Source: Deltaproteobacteria bacterium (GTDB taxonomy: Bacteria > Bdellovibrionota > Bdellovibrionia > Bdellovibrionales > Bdellovibrionaceae). Taken from it: a DNA stretch of 64,000 bases. Location of the stretch: the NCBI GenBank assembly GCA_017302835.1, contig JAFLCC010000001.1:62001-126000 (forward strand), written 5' to 3'. Positions 1 through 9,169 of the stretch are shown here, in pieces. Position 1 is the first letter of the stretch. Each line of letters opens with the position of its first letter. The notes under the pieces are model-generated. The model was given only the letters and a program-made list of their open reading frames with translations, was not told the origin of the DNA and ran no database searches. The translations under genes were made by a program, and so were the position numbers.

Positions 1-745
1 TTAAAGATCCTGGATAGGTTACTTGAACCCATTCATTTTGTAGTTGTCCCACTAAAACCTCAGAACCTTCTTGTAATACAAACAACTCAGATTGCTCTTC
101 ACCAGGAGCCATTTTCACCTGGGTATTGTCACTCAAAATGATGGCCCTTGGGCTATAAGCTTCAATAATTTTTGATAAACCTAGGCCGGCTGATAGTATA
201 AATAAGAAAAAAATAATCATGCCAACTGCGGGAAAATCAGGTGAATCTAATTCTTGCTCAACAGATTTCTTCTTCTGAGAAAAATATCTAATCCACAAAT
301 ACCCAGAAAATAAAAGCGAAATAGCACCTAAAGCCAGAATAATATTAAGTGAAATTTTATTTAAAATCGAATTTCTGAAAACTTCAAAATAGGAATTTTT
401 TTGAGCTAGAGAATTTGTTTTAAGTTGCCCTCTTATAACTTCGATAGCCTGATTTATTGGTTCAAAATCAGGATCTAAAGCATTCCCTTTTAATAAATAA
501 ACTAAGGCCTTCCCTTTTTGATTGAGTTGATAATAGGTCAAGCCAAGATTCAATAAAACAGCAACATTTCGTGGGTTTTCATCTAAAGCCTGGTTAAATT
601 GACTTTGTGCTTCTGTGTAATTTTTGTTTTTATACTCATTCATTCCATTTTTAAAATGTACACCTGCGCTATCACCAATATTGTCACTAGCTTCAATAGT
701 TTTAATTAGGAATAAAAAAATAATAACTAGTAATTTATATGACAT
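1..745 (-). CDS. BatE-like TPR and SH3 domain membrane protein (3' end cut by window)
   Basis: A reading frame opens at the ATG complementary to 743-745 and is still open at base 1, giving about 248 residues. The N-terminus looks like a signal peptide (MSYKLLVIIFLFLIK). Residues about 30-100 read as TPR units, with YTEAQSQFNQALDENPRN and a following LGLTYYQLNQKGKAL. Two hydrophobic stretches follow near residues 131-155 and 174-194. The last visible part (LFVLQEGSEVLVGQLQNEWV) looks like a bacterial SH3 domain. This order of TPR, membrane segments and SH3 matches BatE of the Bat (Bacteroides aerotolerance) clusters. The upstream bat genes would lie on this strand at higher coordinates but are not there, so the name is a domain-based inference. 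Confidence 0.7.
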   Translation of the reverse strand, partial: MSYKLLVIIFLFLIKTIEASDNIGDSAGVHFKNGMNEYKNKNYTEAQSQFNQALDENPRNVAVLLNLGLTYYQLNQKGKALVYLLKGNALDPDFEPINQAIEVIRGQLKTNSLAQKNSYFEVFRNSILNKISLNIILALGAISLLFSGYLWIRYFSQKKKSVEQELDSPDFPAVGMIIFFLFILSAGLGLSKIIEAYSPRAIILSDNTQVKMAPGEEQSELFVLQEGSEVLVGQLQNEWVQVTYPGSL

Positions 746-905
746 AAAGACAACCTTTTTCCTTCAGAATAAAATAATACCTATTTTAAAATAATGTAAG
801 ACTTTATACTTAGTTTTTCTTCAATACTAGACTCCTTAACAAAAAAAGTGCTAGGCTGTAGAAACACAGTTTAGGGTCTATTTTTATTACCAAATGAGGA
901 TACAA

Positions 906-2294
906 ATGAAATTACTTGGAGATCAACTATTACAATCAGAAAGAATAAATCAACTTATCCAAGAATTAACTGCGGAAGTTGAGAAAAATAATTCACAAAT
1001 TTCTGGAATTAAATCACCCACTTCGGAAAATCTAGATTCCTATAAGAAACTGCTCGACTCTGCTGGTCAGTTTCGTGGCCGCCCTCTTCACTATCCCTAT
1101 GTGGGCTCAGGAGCCGGCCGTGGACCCTATGTAGAACTTGCCGATGGCAGTGTCAAAATGGATTTAATCAATGGCATCGGAATTCATCTTTTTGGTCATG
1201 CACACCCCAGGGTGATTCATGCCTCCTTGCGTGGATCTCTTATGGATATCGTGATGCAGGGAAATCTAGAGCCCAACCGGGAATATCTTCAGCTATCCCA
1301 AAAATTAGTCGGTCTTGCTGGCAAAAAAAGTCGTCTAAAATATGTTTGGTTTGCTACCTGTGGCACCATGGCAAATGAGAATGCGCTCAAAATGGCTAGA
1401 CAAAAAAATTCGCCTGCAAGAATGATTGTCTCTTTTAAAAATGCTTTTGCTGGCAGATCCACCATGATGGCAGAAGTCACTGACAATCCGGCTTATAAGC
1501 AAGGTCTTCCTGAATACCATGAAGTTCTGCGTCTTCCTTTTTATGATAAAAAAGACCCCTCCTCTTCAGAAAAAACATTGCGAGCCCTCAAAGAGCATGT
1601 CGTGCAACAAGAACAGCATGGAAATAAAATTGCCTGTTTTTCATTCGAACCCATGTTGGGTGAAGGTGGCTACATGCCTGCAAATAGAGAATTTTTTGTT
1701 CCACTTTTAGATTTTTGTAAGCAACAAAAAATCGCTATCTGGGCGGATGAAGTTCAAACTTTCGCAAGAACAGGAGAGCTTTTTGCCTTTGAGACTTTGG
1801 ACATTGGTAACTATATTGATATTGTTACTATTGCCAAGACAGTTCAATTAGGCGCTACTATCTACACTGAAGAATTTAACCCTAAACCAGGTCTTATTGC
1901 AGGAACGTTTTCTGGATCCACTGTCTCCATGCATGCGGGAATGGAAATGCTAGACATGCTTGTTGGCGAAAATTATTTTGGCCCCCAAGGGCGCATTCAA
2001 GCCATACACCGCCAAGTAGTTCAAGGGCTGAATTTCCTAAATGAAAATTCTTGTAAAGGTAAAATTACTGATGCCTGTGGCATGGGATTAATGATTGCCT
2101 TTACTCCTTATGATGGAAAAAAAGAGCAAGTGGATGCCTTCCTAAAAAATCTTTTTAACAATGGAGTTATTGCTTTTTCATGTGGGAAAGATCCGATGAG
2201 GGTTCGGTTCTTAATTCCTGCCTGCATCAAGGATGAGGAAATTAAAATCGCCCTGCAAGTAGTTGAAAAAACCATTCTTCAAAGCAATAACTAA
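906..2294 (+). CDS. Class III PLP-dependent aminotransferase, succinylornithine transaminase-like
   Basis: A PLP enzyme of the class III (ornithine/GABA) aminotransferase family, about 462 residues. The N-terminal glycine-rich substrate region, the PLP-binding Asp in AIWADEVQTFARTG and the Schiff-base Lys in VTIAKTVQLG are visible. It heads a compact operon with an M20 deacylase, AstA and AstD, so the likely reaction is N2-succinylornithine to N-succinylglutamate semialdehyde (the AstC step). The sequence is longer and more diverged than typical AstC/ArgD, hence no symbol. Start: ATG 894 is possible, but ATG 906 has GAGGA at 896-900 with five bases between, so 906 is preferred. Substrate is inferred from context only. 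Confidence 0.8.
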   Translation: MKLLGDQLLQSERINQLIQELTAEVEKNNSQISGIKSPTSENLDSYKKLLDSAGQFRGRPLHYPYVGSGAGRGPYVELADGSVKMDLINGIGIHLFGHAHPRVIHASLRGSLMDIVMQGNLEPNREYLQLSQKLVGLAGKKSRLKYVWFATCGTMANENALKMARQKNSPARMIVSFKNAFAGRSTMMAEVTDNPAYKQGLPEYHEVLRLPFYDKKDPSSSEKTLRALKEHVVQQEQHGNKIACFSFEPMLGEGGYMPANREFFVPLLDFCKQQKIAIWADEVQTFARTGELFAFETLDIGNYIDIVTIAKTVQLGATIYTEEFNPKPGLIAGTFSGSTVSMHAGMEMLDMLVGENYFGPQGRIQAIHRQVVQGLNFLNENSCKGKITDACGMGLMIAFTPYDGKKEQVDAFLKNLFNNGVIAFSCGKDPMRVRFLIPACIKDEEIKIALQVVEKTILQSNN

Positions 2295-2297
2295 TTT

Positions 2298-3641
2298 ATG
2301 GATTTTATCCAAGCTTGCAGAGAATTTATCGCTATCGACAGTACTCCTTCCCATGGATCCTATAAAGCTGCCGATTTTGCTGCGAGGTTCTGTCAGGAAC
2401 TTGGTCTTTTTGTTGAAAAACAAATTGAAAGATCAACCCATTTTGAAGAAATGAATTTAATCATTCGACCAACAGCTGAAAGGCACAGCCTTGAGTTTTT
2501 ATTTCAAAATCACTTAGACACTTCTGATCCCGGGCCCTATCACGCATGGGAAAAAACGGGATTAAATCCTTTTGATGCCAGCATTGTTGATAATAAGATT
2601 TATGGTCTTGGTGCCGCAGATGTTAAACTAGATTTTTTAATTAAAGCTCAAACTCTGAGTGAATTTAAAAACATTAAATCTTTCTCTTTACCCCCGGTTT
2701 TAGTCGCCACCTTTGGTGAAGAATCGGGAATGAACGGCACTCTTAAACTCATAAGAAAAAATAAAGTGTCTCCTAAATACGCTCTTATTGGCGAGCCGAC
2801 CAATTTGGAAATTGCTAGTTCTGCTAAGGGCTTTGTTGGCGTTGATATTCAAATTCCTTTTTCTGAAGAGGAAATTCAGTACCGAGCTGAGCATAACCTC
2901 AGAGAAAGCACTTCCACTCAAAGTAAAATATTTCAAGGCAAAGCGGCGCACTCTTCAACTCCACACCTGGGTGAGAGTGCCATTGTAAAAATGCTAGATT
3001 ATTTGGAATTACTGCCTGACAATATTGCGATCATGGAAATTGACGGGGGTAATAATTACAATACCGTACCAAGTCATGCGTTCATGGAATTAGACCTCAC
3101 TCCCATGTTGAACCCCATCAATTCTAAAATTATTCAAATATATAAAGATATCAAAAGACTCGAAGAGGAATTTTTGCAATATCAAGATCACTCCTTTACT
3201 CCCGTTTCTCCAACTTTAAACATTGGTCTTATAAGAACCTTTCATGATCATATTTTATTAAGTGGAAATTGTCGTATTTTGCCAAATATCCCTCAAAATA
3301 CCTTTGAAAAATGGATGGCTTTTTTAAAAAACTCTTGCAGCAAAAATAATTGCCGATTCAATATCACTGATTATAAAAAACCATTCAAAACCAATGACTC
3401 TTCGGTATTTCTTAAGGGTGCCAGTGCCGTTTTGATGGAACTTAATTTAAACTCAACCCCTATTTCACTTTCTTCTACTAACGAGTCCAGTTTATTTAGC
3501 CGGTTAGGTATAGATTGTCTCTGTTTTGGTCCAGGTTTAAGAGATGGTAATATTCACACCCCCAATGAACATGTAAAAATAGATGATCTTGATAAAGCCA
3601 CCCAATTTTATAGGAAAATGATTGAAAGGTTTTGTATATGA
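2298..3641 (+). CDS. M20 family metallopeptidase, ArgE/DapE-like N-acyl amino acid deacylase
   Basis: A 447-residue zinc amidohydrolase of the M20 family. The metal-ligand signatures are readable: FLFQNHLDTSDPG (His and catalytic Asp), GLGAADVKLD (bridging Asp), ATFGEESG (Glu-Glu) and IGEPT; the C-terminal His is in DGNIHTPNEHV. It starts 3 bases after the aminotransferase stop and overlaps astA by 4 bases (ATGA at 3638-3641), so it is translationally coupled to succinyl-amino-acid enzymes. I infer that it removes the succinyl group from N-succinylglutamate, replacing AstE, which is a different zinc family. A general acetylornithine deacetylase role is an alternative. Confidence 0.75.
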   Translation: MDFIQACREFIAIDSTPSHGSYKAADFAARFCQELGLFVEKQIERSTHFEEMNLIIRPTAERHSLEFLFQNHLDTSDPGPYHAWEKTGLNPFDASIVDNKIYGLGAADVKLDFLIKAQTLSEFKNIKSFSLPPVLVATFGEESGMNGTLKLIRKNKVSPKYALIGEPTNLEIASSAKGFVGVDIQIPFSEEEIQYRAEHNLRESTSTQSKIFQGKAAHSSTPHLGESAIVKMLDYLELLPDNIAIMEIDGGNNYNTVPSHAFMELDLTPMLNPINSKIIQIYKDIKRLEEEFLQYQDHSFTPVSPTLNIGLIRTFHDHILLSGNCRILPNIPQNTFEKWMAFLKNSCSKNNCRFNITDYKKPFKTNDSSVFLKGASAVLMELNLNSTPISLSSTNESSLFSRLGIDCLCFGPGLRDGNIHTPNEHVKIDDLDKATQFYRKMIERFCI

Positions 3642-4660
3642 GTTTTATTATCCGACCGGCTCAACACGAAGATGTAAATCAACTCGTCGATTTGGCGAAA
3701 CAGTTTAATTTGTTAAATCTACCTGGCGAAAAAAAAACTCTCCAAAATAAAATTGAAAAAAGCATGAAATCATTCTCGGAAAACCTTCCCAAGTCTTCTA
3801 GTGAATATTTATTTGTTCTTGAAGATACTGAAGAAAAATTAGTCGTGGGTTCTTCTTTGATCATCGCCAAACATGGAACCGATGATATTCCTCATTTTTT
3901 TTTCAAATTATTAAAAAAAAATCATTTTAGTGAAGATCTTGGGACTGGGTTTATTCATCAAGTACTCCGTTTTCAATTGGATACCGATGGCCCTACAGAA
4001 ATTGGCGGTCTATTGGTAGATAAAACCTATCGCCGCAGGCCAGAAAAACTTGGAAAACAAATTAGTTTAGCTAGATTTGTCTACATGGGCCTATACCCCA
4101 ATCGTTTTGAAGACCGTGTTTTATGTGAATTAACTCCGCCCTTAACTGAAGAAGGTCGCAGCGAGTTCTGGGAGGCTTTGGGTCGCAGATTCACTGGCCT
4201 TCCCTATCAAGAGGCCGATGTTTTAAGTCAAAGTCATAAAGAATTTATTCAAAGTCTTTTTCCAGAAGATGATATTTATCTTTGTTTGCTGGATTCAAAA
4301 GCCCGACTTGTCCTTGGTCGTGTAGGTCAAGCAACAAAGCCAGCACAGCATCTATTAGAAAGTATTGGGTTTGAATATTTAGATGAGGTAGATCCATTTG
4401 ATGGAGGTCCTCACTATGGTTGTAAAGTGGAAGCCCTCGCCCCGATTAAACAAAGTCGAATGGTCCGTTTGACTGAGTTTAAAGATCCCAAATTTCAAGG
4501 TCGAGTTTTAGTCGGAGTTCCCGGCGATCATTTTAAAGCTGCAGTTGTTCCCTATGATTTAAGGCATGATGAGATTTCCATCCCTTCTAAGATGAAAGAT
4601 CTTCTTGAAATTGAAAATGATTCAGAAATATTTGTAACCCCCTTCGAATATGAAAAGTAA
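3638..4660 (+). CDS. astA: Arginine/ornithine N-succinyltransferase
   Basis: AstA/AruF/AruG family acyltransferase using succinyl-CoA, about 340 residues, close to the usual 340-345. Family features include the N-terminal FIIRPAQHEDVNQLVDLA, the central GGLLVDKTYRRRPEKLGKQ and the REFW-like SEFWEALGRRFTG. The track through TTG 3632 adds two residues, but ATG 3638 has AAAGG at 3625-3629 and overlaps the previous stop, so it is the likely start. It adds a succinyl group to the alpha-amine of arginine or ornithine. No astB-like succinylarginine dihydrolase is beside it, which favours ornithine as the substrate of this operon unless astB lies elsewhere. Confidence 0.85.
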   Translation: MSFIIRPAQHEDVNQLVDLAKQFNLLNLPGEKKTLQNKIEKSMKSFSENLPKSSSEYLFVLEDTEEKLVVGSSLIIAKHGTDDIPHFFFKLLKKNHFSEDLGTGFIHQVLRFQLDTDGPTEIGGLLVDKTYRRRPEKLGKQISLARFVYMGLYPNRFEDRVLCELTPPLTEEGRSEFWEALGRRFTGLPYQEADVLSQSHKEFIQSLFPEDDIYLCLLDSKARLVLGRVGQATKPAQHLLESIGFEYLDEVDPFDGGPHYGCKVEALAPIKQSRMVRLTEFKDPKFQGRVLVGVPGDHFKAAVVPYDLRHDEISIPSKMKDLLEIENDSEIFVTPFEYEK

Positions 4661-4671
4661 AAGGAGAGCTT

Positions 4672-6165
4672 ATGAGCTTCAAAGGTGATTTCATAAATGG
4701 GCAATTTCTTAAAATTGAAAAACCAGATGGAGAATTTAAAGATATTTCTCCGGCCGACCTAAGCGATGTTCTGATGACCGTTTCCTTTAAACACGAACAT
4801 GTCGATGAAGCTTGCTTTGCTGCCAAAAAAGCCTATTCGCCTTGGGCTCACCTCAGTTTTGAACAAAGAAAAGAATATCTTTTACGCTTAAAAGAATTAT
4901 TTGTGACCCATGAAGCTGAAATGGCCAAAGCCATTTCTAGAGACACGGGAAAACCTTTGTGGGATGCCACCACCGAGGCCAAAGCTCTTTATGGAAAAAT
5001 TGATATCACTTTGAATTTTTCTTCCAAGCTCATACAAGAAGAAAGAATTCCCAATGCCCTCCCCCAGGTAGATGGAGTCATCCGCTATAAACCTCGGGGT
5101 GTGATGGCCGTTATAGGGCCCTTTAATTTTCCGGCTCATTTACCTAATGGACATATTATTCCTGCTCTCTATGCTGGTAACACAGTTGTTTTTAAACCTT
5201 CAGAACAAACACCTTTTGTCGGGCAACTTTATTCTGAGCTTATTGAAAAGGCTCAATTTCCACCGGGTGTTTTCAATATGGTTCAAGGTGATGGCGAGTC
5301 AGGAAGACGGTTAGTTTCCCATGAAGCTGTGGATGGAATTTTATTTACTGGATCTTACGAAGTTGGTCTCAAAATAAAACAAGAGACCATGACACACTAT
5401 TGGAAAATATTAGCACTGGAAATGGGTGGAAAAAATTCAACCGTGATTTGGGATGATGCCGATATGGACAAGGCCCTGTATGAGACTCTGATCGGCGCCT
5501 ACATGTCCACTGGACAAAGATGTTCTTGCACAAGTCGTATTTTTATTCATGAAAAAATAGCTGAAAATTTTGTTGAACGTTTTTACCAATCTGCGAAAAA
5601 ACTAACTATTGGGCATTGGTCTGAAAACCCTTTCATGGGTCCTTTAATAAATGCTTCCGCTGTTGAAAAATACTTGCGCTTCCAGGAAATTGCGAACCGT
5701 GAAAATTGTGAATCCATGATGCGAGGTAAGGTTTTAGATTTAAAAACAAAAGGACACTACGTCACACCTAGTATTCATCTTGTGAAGAAATTTGATCCCA
5801 AATCGGTATATCAAAAAAGTGAAATTTTTGGACCTAATGTTGCTGTCTTTACCGTGAACGACTTTGACGAAACTCTTTCTCAGATTAACTCAACTGGTTA
5901 TGGTCTGGTCATGGCTTTATTTACTAAAAATGAATCCCTTTACAAAAAAGCACTTTTAGAAGCTCGAGTTGGCTTATTAAACTGGAATCGTACAACCAAT
6001 GGAGCTAGCTCGAAACTTCCTTTTGGCGGCATGGGTAAATCAGGAAATGACAGACCCTCGGCTCACTTTGCAATTCAATATTGCACGGTACCCGTGGCTA
6101 GCCTTGAAGACTTGACCCCCTTTGATGAAACTAAAATGGTCCCAGGATTGACATTTACAAAATGA
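4672..6165 (+). CDS. astD: N-succinylglutamate 5-semialdehyde dehydrogenase
   Basis: A 497-residue aldehyde dehydrogenase of the AstD type, usual length about 490. It oxidises N-succinylglutamate semialdehyde to N-succinylglutamate with NAD. The catalytic Glu is in ALEMGGKNS and the catalytic Cys in TGQRCSCTSR; the cofactor fold region FNFPAHLPNGHIIPALYAGN and the GPFNFP motif are clear. An AAAAGGAG ribosome-binding site precedes the ATG. It is 11 bases downstream of astA, completing a four-gene set: succinyl transfer, transamination, oxidation and deacylation. Confidence 0.9.
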   Translation: MSFKGDFINGQFLKIEKPDGEFKDISPADLSDVLMTVSFKHEHVDEACFAAKKAYSPWAHLSFEQRKEYLLRLKELFVTHEAEMAKAISRDTGKPLWDATTEAKALYGKIDITLNFSSKLIQEERIPNALPQVDGVIRYKPRGVMAVIGPFNFPAHLPNGHIIPALYAGNTVVFKPSEQTPFVGQLYSELIEKAQFPPGVFNMVQGDGESGRRLVSHEAVDGILFTGSYEVGLKIKQETMTHYWKILALEMGGKNSTVIWDDADMDKALYETLIGAYMSTGQRCSCTSRIFIHEKIAENFVERFYQSAKKLTIGHWSENPFMGPLINASAVEKYLRFQEIANRENCESMMRGKVLDLKTKGHYVTPSIHLVKKFDPKSVYQKSEIFGPNVAVFTVNDFDETLSQINSTGYGLVMALFTKNESLYKKALLEARVGLLNWNRTTNGASSKLPFGGMGKSGNDRPSAHFAIQYCTVPVASLEDLTPFDETKMVPGLTFTK

Positions 6166-6172
6166 GTCGTTT

Positions 6173-7252
6173 ATGTTGAAACCATCTACCATCAATAAAC
6201 CATTACGAGTTTTTTTCTTAGCTGTTTTTTCTTTAATTTCTTCTTTGGGAATTTTAATAGGTTTTTTATACTGGAACTTTGTTTTCAAACCAGCTTCGAA
6301 GGAAACCAAACAAGTTGTGTACGAAATCACTCCTCAAAAAACATTCAAAACAATTGCTAAAGAATTAGAAGATGCCAATTTAGTTAAAAACGCTCAATTT
6401 TTTAATATTTATGCAAAAATTATTGGTTTGCGATCCAAGATCAAAGTAGGTGAATACTCATTAAATTCAAGCATGAGACCTAAAGAAATACTGAATGTAT
6501 TGGTTTCGGGGATCAGTATATTTAAGCCCCTGACCATTCCTGAAGGCTCTAATCTTTTTGAAATTGCCGAGATCTTTGAAAGAATGGGCTTAACTACAAA
6601 AGAAGAATTCATTCGACTTTGTTTTGATCAAGAATTTATCAAATCTCTGCTTGGCTATTCCGTTCCAAGTCTAGAAGGGTATTTATATCCTGAGACCTAT
6701 CAAATCACAAAATACATGAATCTAAGAGATATCCTTAAGACACAAGTTAAACAATTTCAAAATGTATTTAATGATATTATGGAAAAAAATAAAATAACTT
6801 ATCTAAAACCAAATGAGTTATTAATACTTGCAAGTATCATTGAAAAAGAAACTGGCAATCCATCAGAAAGAGTCCTTATCTCCTCTGTCTTTCATAACCG
6901 CCTTCGAATCAAAATGAAATTACAAACTGACCCAACTATTTTATATGGAAAATCCTTATCCAATAAAAAACTTGAAAATAATATTACTAAACAAGACCTC
7001 TTATCTGACAACAATCCCTATAATACCTACAGAATTCCGGCGCTTCCCCCTGGGCCTATTTCTAATCCCGGAAGAGCCTCTCTTATGGCGGCTATCCAAC
7101 CAGCTCAAACTAATTTTTTATACTTTGTAAGTCAGAACGATGGGACCTCTAGATTTACTGAGAATCTGCGAGAACATAATTCCAATGTTGAAGAAACTCA
7201 ACTCAACCCCAAAATGCGCGAAGGTAAATCCTGGCGAGATTTAAAAAAATAA
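6173..7252 (+). CDS. mltG: Endolytic murein transglycosylase MltG (YceG-like)
   Basis: A 359-residue single-pass inner-membrane protein: one hydrophobic segment at about residues 12-34, then a LysM-like region, then the YceG catalytic domain. The active-site motif ASIIEKETGNPSER with the catalytic Glu, the FHNRL motif and the C-terminal PYNTYR...PPGPISNPG signature are present. It cuts nascent glycan strands and is thought to set their length. It begins 7 bases after astD, so it may be read through from that operon although the functions are unrelated. MltG usually sits next to other cell-division or folate genes, so this location is unremarkable but different. Confidence 0.93.
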   Translation: MLKPSTINKPLRVFFLAVFSLISSLGILIGFLYWNFVFKPASKETKQVVYEITPQKTFKTIAKELEDANLVKNAQFFNIYAKIIGLRSKIKVGEYSLNSSMRPKEILNVLVSGISIFKPLTIPEGSNLFEIAEIFERMGLTTKEEFIRLCFDQEFIKSLLGYSVPSLEGYLYPETYQITKYMNLRDILKTQVKQFQNVFNDIMEKNKITYLKPNELLILASIIEKETGNPSERVLISSVFHNRLRIKMKLQTDPTILYGKSLSNKKLENNITKQDLLSDNNPYNTYRIPALPPGPISNPGRASLMAAIQPAQTNFLYFVSQNDGTSRFTENLREHNSNVEETQLNPKMREGKSWRDLKK

Positions 7253-7264
7253 TCCGGATCGATA

Positions 7265-7924
7265 TCAACAATTTTCTAAATGACCATCTTTTAAAAAAAT
7301 TTTCATGTCTGCTAAAGCTGCAAAATCAGCGTCATGGGTCACATAAATTACTGTTGTTTGTCCCTCTCTGGTTGCTGATTTTAATATATTCATAACAATT
7401 TCGCCATTCGTTGAATCTAGATTCCCTGTTGGCTCGTCAGCAAAAATATATTGTGGCTCTTGAATTAAGGCTCTGGCAATAGCCACCCGCTGTTGTTCAC
7501 CTCCTGAGAGCTGCCTTGGCAATCGATCCAACTTTTCTTCTATACCAAATTGAGTTAGCAAATCAATTCCTCTTTTTCTTCGTGCTATCTGCTGGCCCGT
7601 TCTTCTTGTAGGCATTAGTACATTTTCCAAAGAAGTTAATTCAGGCAACAAATAATGAAATTGAAAAATAAACCCCATTTTCAAGTTTCTGAACTCATGA
7701 ACTTCTTTTTCATTCATTGTTGAGATTTCTTTTTTATCAAAAAAAACTTTTCCACTGGTTGGGTGATCCAAAGTACTCATCGAATAGAGCAAAGTTGATT
7801 TGCCCGAACCAGATCTTCCTGTAATCGAAACAAAACTGTTATCTGGTATTTTAAACGAGATCCCATGAAGAATTTCTATGGGAGGTTCACCAAAAGACTT
7901 TTTTAAATTATCTACAACGATCAT
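7265..7924 (-). CDS. ABC transporter ATP-binding protein, LolD/MacB/DevA class
   Basis: A 219-residue ATPase with Walker A GRSGSGKST, Q-loop region, signature LSGGEQQRVAIARA, Walker B YIFADEPTGNLDS and the H-loop VTHD. These are typical of the small MacB/LolD/FtsE ATPases that drive mechanotransmission permeases. It lies 2 bases downstream of a FtsX-fold permease gene, which in turn follows a periplasmic adaptor gene. The three together resemble DevBCA or a split MacAB. LolD is the closest single-gene description, but the adaptor argues for tripartite export. Confidence 0.88.
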   Translation of the reverse strand: MIVVDNLKKSFGEPPIEILHGISFKIPDNSFVSITGRSGSGKSTLLYSMSTLDHPTSGKVFFDKKEISTMNEKEVHEFRNLKMGFIFQFHYLLPELTSLENVLMPTRRTGQQIARRKRGIDLLTQFGIEEKLDRLPRQLSGGEQQRVAIARALIQEPQYIFADEPTGNLDSTNGEIVMNILKSATREGQTTVIYVTHDADFAALADMKIFLKDGHLENC

Positions 7925-7926
7925 TT

Positions 7927-9162
7927 TTATTCGCCACTTCTGACAATATCTATGGGATTTAACTTGCCAGCCGCCCGCGCCGGTAAATAGGAAGACAAAA
8001 CCGATGCCCCTACGGCCATAGCAATTCCCATTAAATATAATCTTGGAGAAAAATTTACCCTCATCGTATCCATCATCCCTCCAATTTTTAAAGTACTTAA
8101 ATACAAGCTCATCAAAAATCCAAAAAATAAGCCGATGATTCCACCTGAAATTCCAAGGAATAGTCCCTGAACCATAAATAAGTTTTGAATTTCCGAGGGA
8201 TCAAATCCAAAACTTCTTAAAATACCAATATCTTTTCTTTTTTGATTCACCAAAATATTAAGAATATTATAAATTCCAAATGAGGCAACAACCATAATGG
8301 CAACGGTGATAAAGGTTCTAATAAAATCTTGCAAACTAAAAACGCTTAAAATACTCGCATTACTTTGGTCCCAACTTTGAACTTTTTCGTCTGTAAATGC
8401 CGCATACTCTGCTGCAAAAGTTTGCGCATCTTCCACATCAGTCAGCCGGATGGCGATATCGGTAATTTCACTTGGACGCGACAATGCATTTTGTACGTCT
8501 CTTAGATGAGCATATCCAATGCTATCATCTATATTAACAATTCCTGTTTTGTAAATTCCTGAAATCTTAAATGGAATCAAATCCGCCTTACCAACGGAAA
8601 TTAAAATCGTATCGCTTAATTTAGAACCCATTTTTTTCGCCAATCCAACTCCAAGAATGACTCTGTTTCCACCACCCGTAAGAGATTGGTAATCTCCAGA
8701 AATCATATAGTTTGAAATATTGGTTACTTTGGCTTGATTTACAGGATCTACACCCTGAAGTTTTCCACTGAGACTGATGCCACCCTTGATATATAAAACC
8801 ATGGCCCCAATTAAAGGAGAGTAGGCAAGAACTCTTGGGTCTCGATCCAATTTATGAAACCATCCTAAGGGATAATTAATTTTTGCGGATTCTTGCCTCC
8901 CAGAAGGTGTTGTGACCCAAAACACGTGACTTTTATCCTTGAATAAACTCACGTTTAGATCTTGCTCCGTCACCATTTTTTCTTTAGCACTGATTTTTAC
9001 ATAGGCATCGTTGTTAACTAGCTGATCGATAATAAAAGATTGAAATCCCGTCATGATGGCGGCAAAGGTAATAAAAGCCGTGGTACCAAGTGCCACTCCC
9101 AATAAGGTTAACAAACTTTGTTTGGGTCTGGCAAAAATGTGTCTGAACGCTAAAAAAAACAT
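7927..9162 (-). CDS. ABC transporter permease, FtsX/MacB-type
   Basis: A 411-residue membrane protein with the type VII ABC layout: TM1 near residues 18-40, a large periplasmic domain of roughly 220 residues (MacB_PCD-like), then three TM segments near residues 290-395 containing the FtsX domain. The N-terminal RHIFARPKQSLLTLLGVALG and the C-terminal SSYLPARAAGKLNPIDIVR are characteristic. Four TM segments and no fused ATPase agree with the separate ATPase gene 2 bases downstream. The substrate cannot be read from sequence. Confidence 0.85.
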   Translation of the reverse strand: MFFLAFRHIFARPKQSLLTLLGVALGTTAFITFAAIMTGFQSFIIDQLVNNDAYVKISAKEKMVTEQDLNVSLFKDKSHVFWVTTPSGRQESAKINYPLGWFHKLDRDPRVLAYSPLIGAMVLYIKGGISLSGKLQGVDPVNQAKVTNISNYMISGDYQSLTGGGNRVILGVGLAKKMGSKLSDTILISVGKADLIPFKISGIYKTGIVNIDDSIGYAHLRDVQNALSRPSEITDIAIRLTDVEDAQTFAAEYAAFTDEKVQSWDQSNASILSVFSLQDFIRTFITVAIMVVASFGIYNILNILVNQKRKDIGILRSFGFDPSEIQNLFMVQGLFLGISGGIIGLFFGFLMSLYLSTLKIGGMMDTMRVNFSPRLYLMGIAMAVGASVLSSYLPARAAGKLNPIDIVRSGE

Positions 9163-9169
9163 AATGATC

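Noticed and set aside
7265-9162. Calling the ATPase and permease LolD and LolC/E.
   Set aside because: The adjoining HlyD-type adaptor fits a DevBCA/MacAB exporter; lipoprotein sorting systems do not have one.
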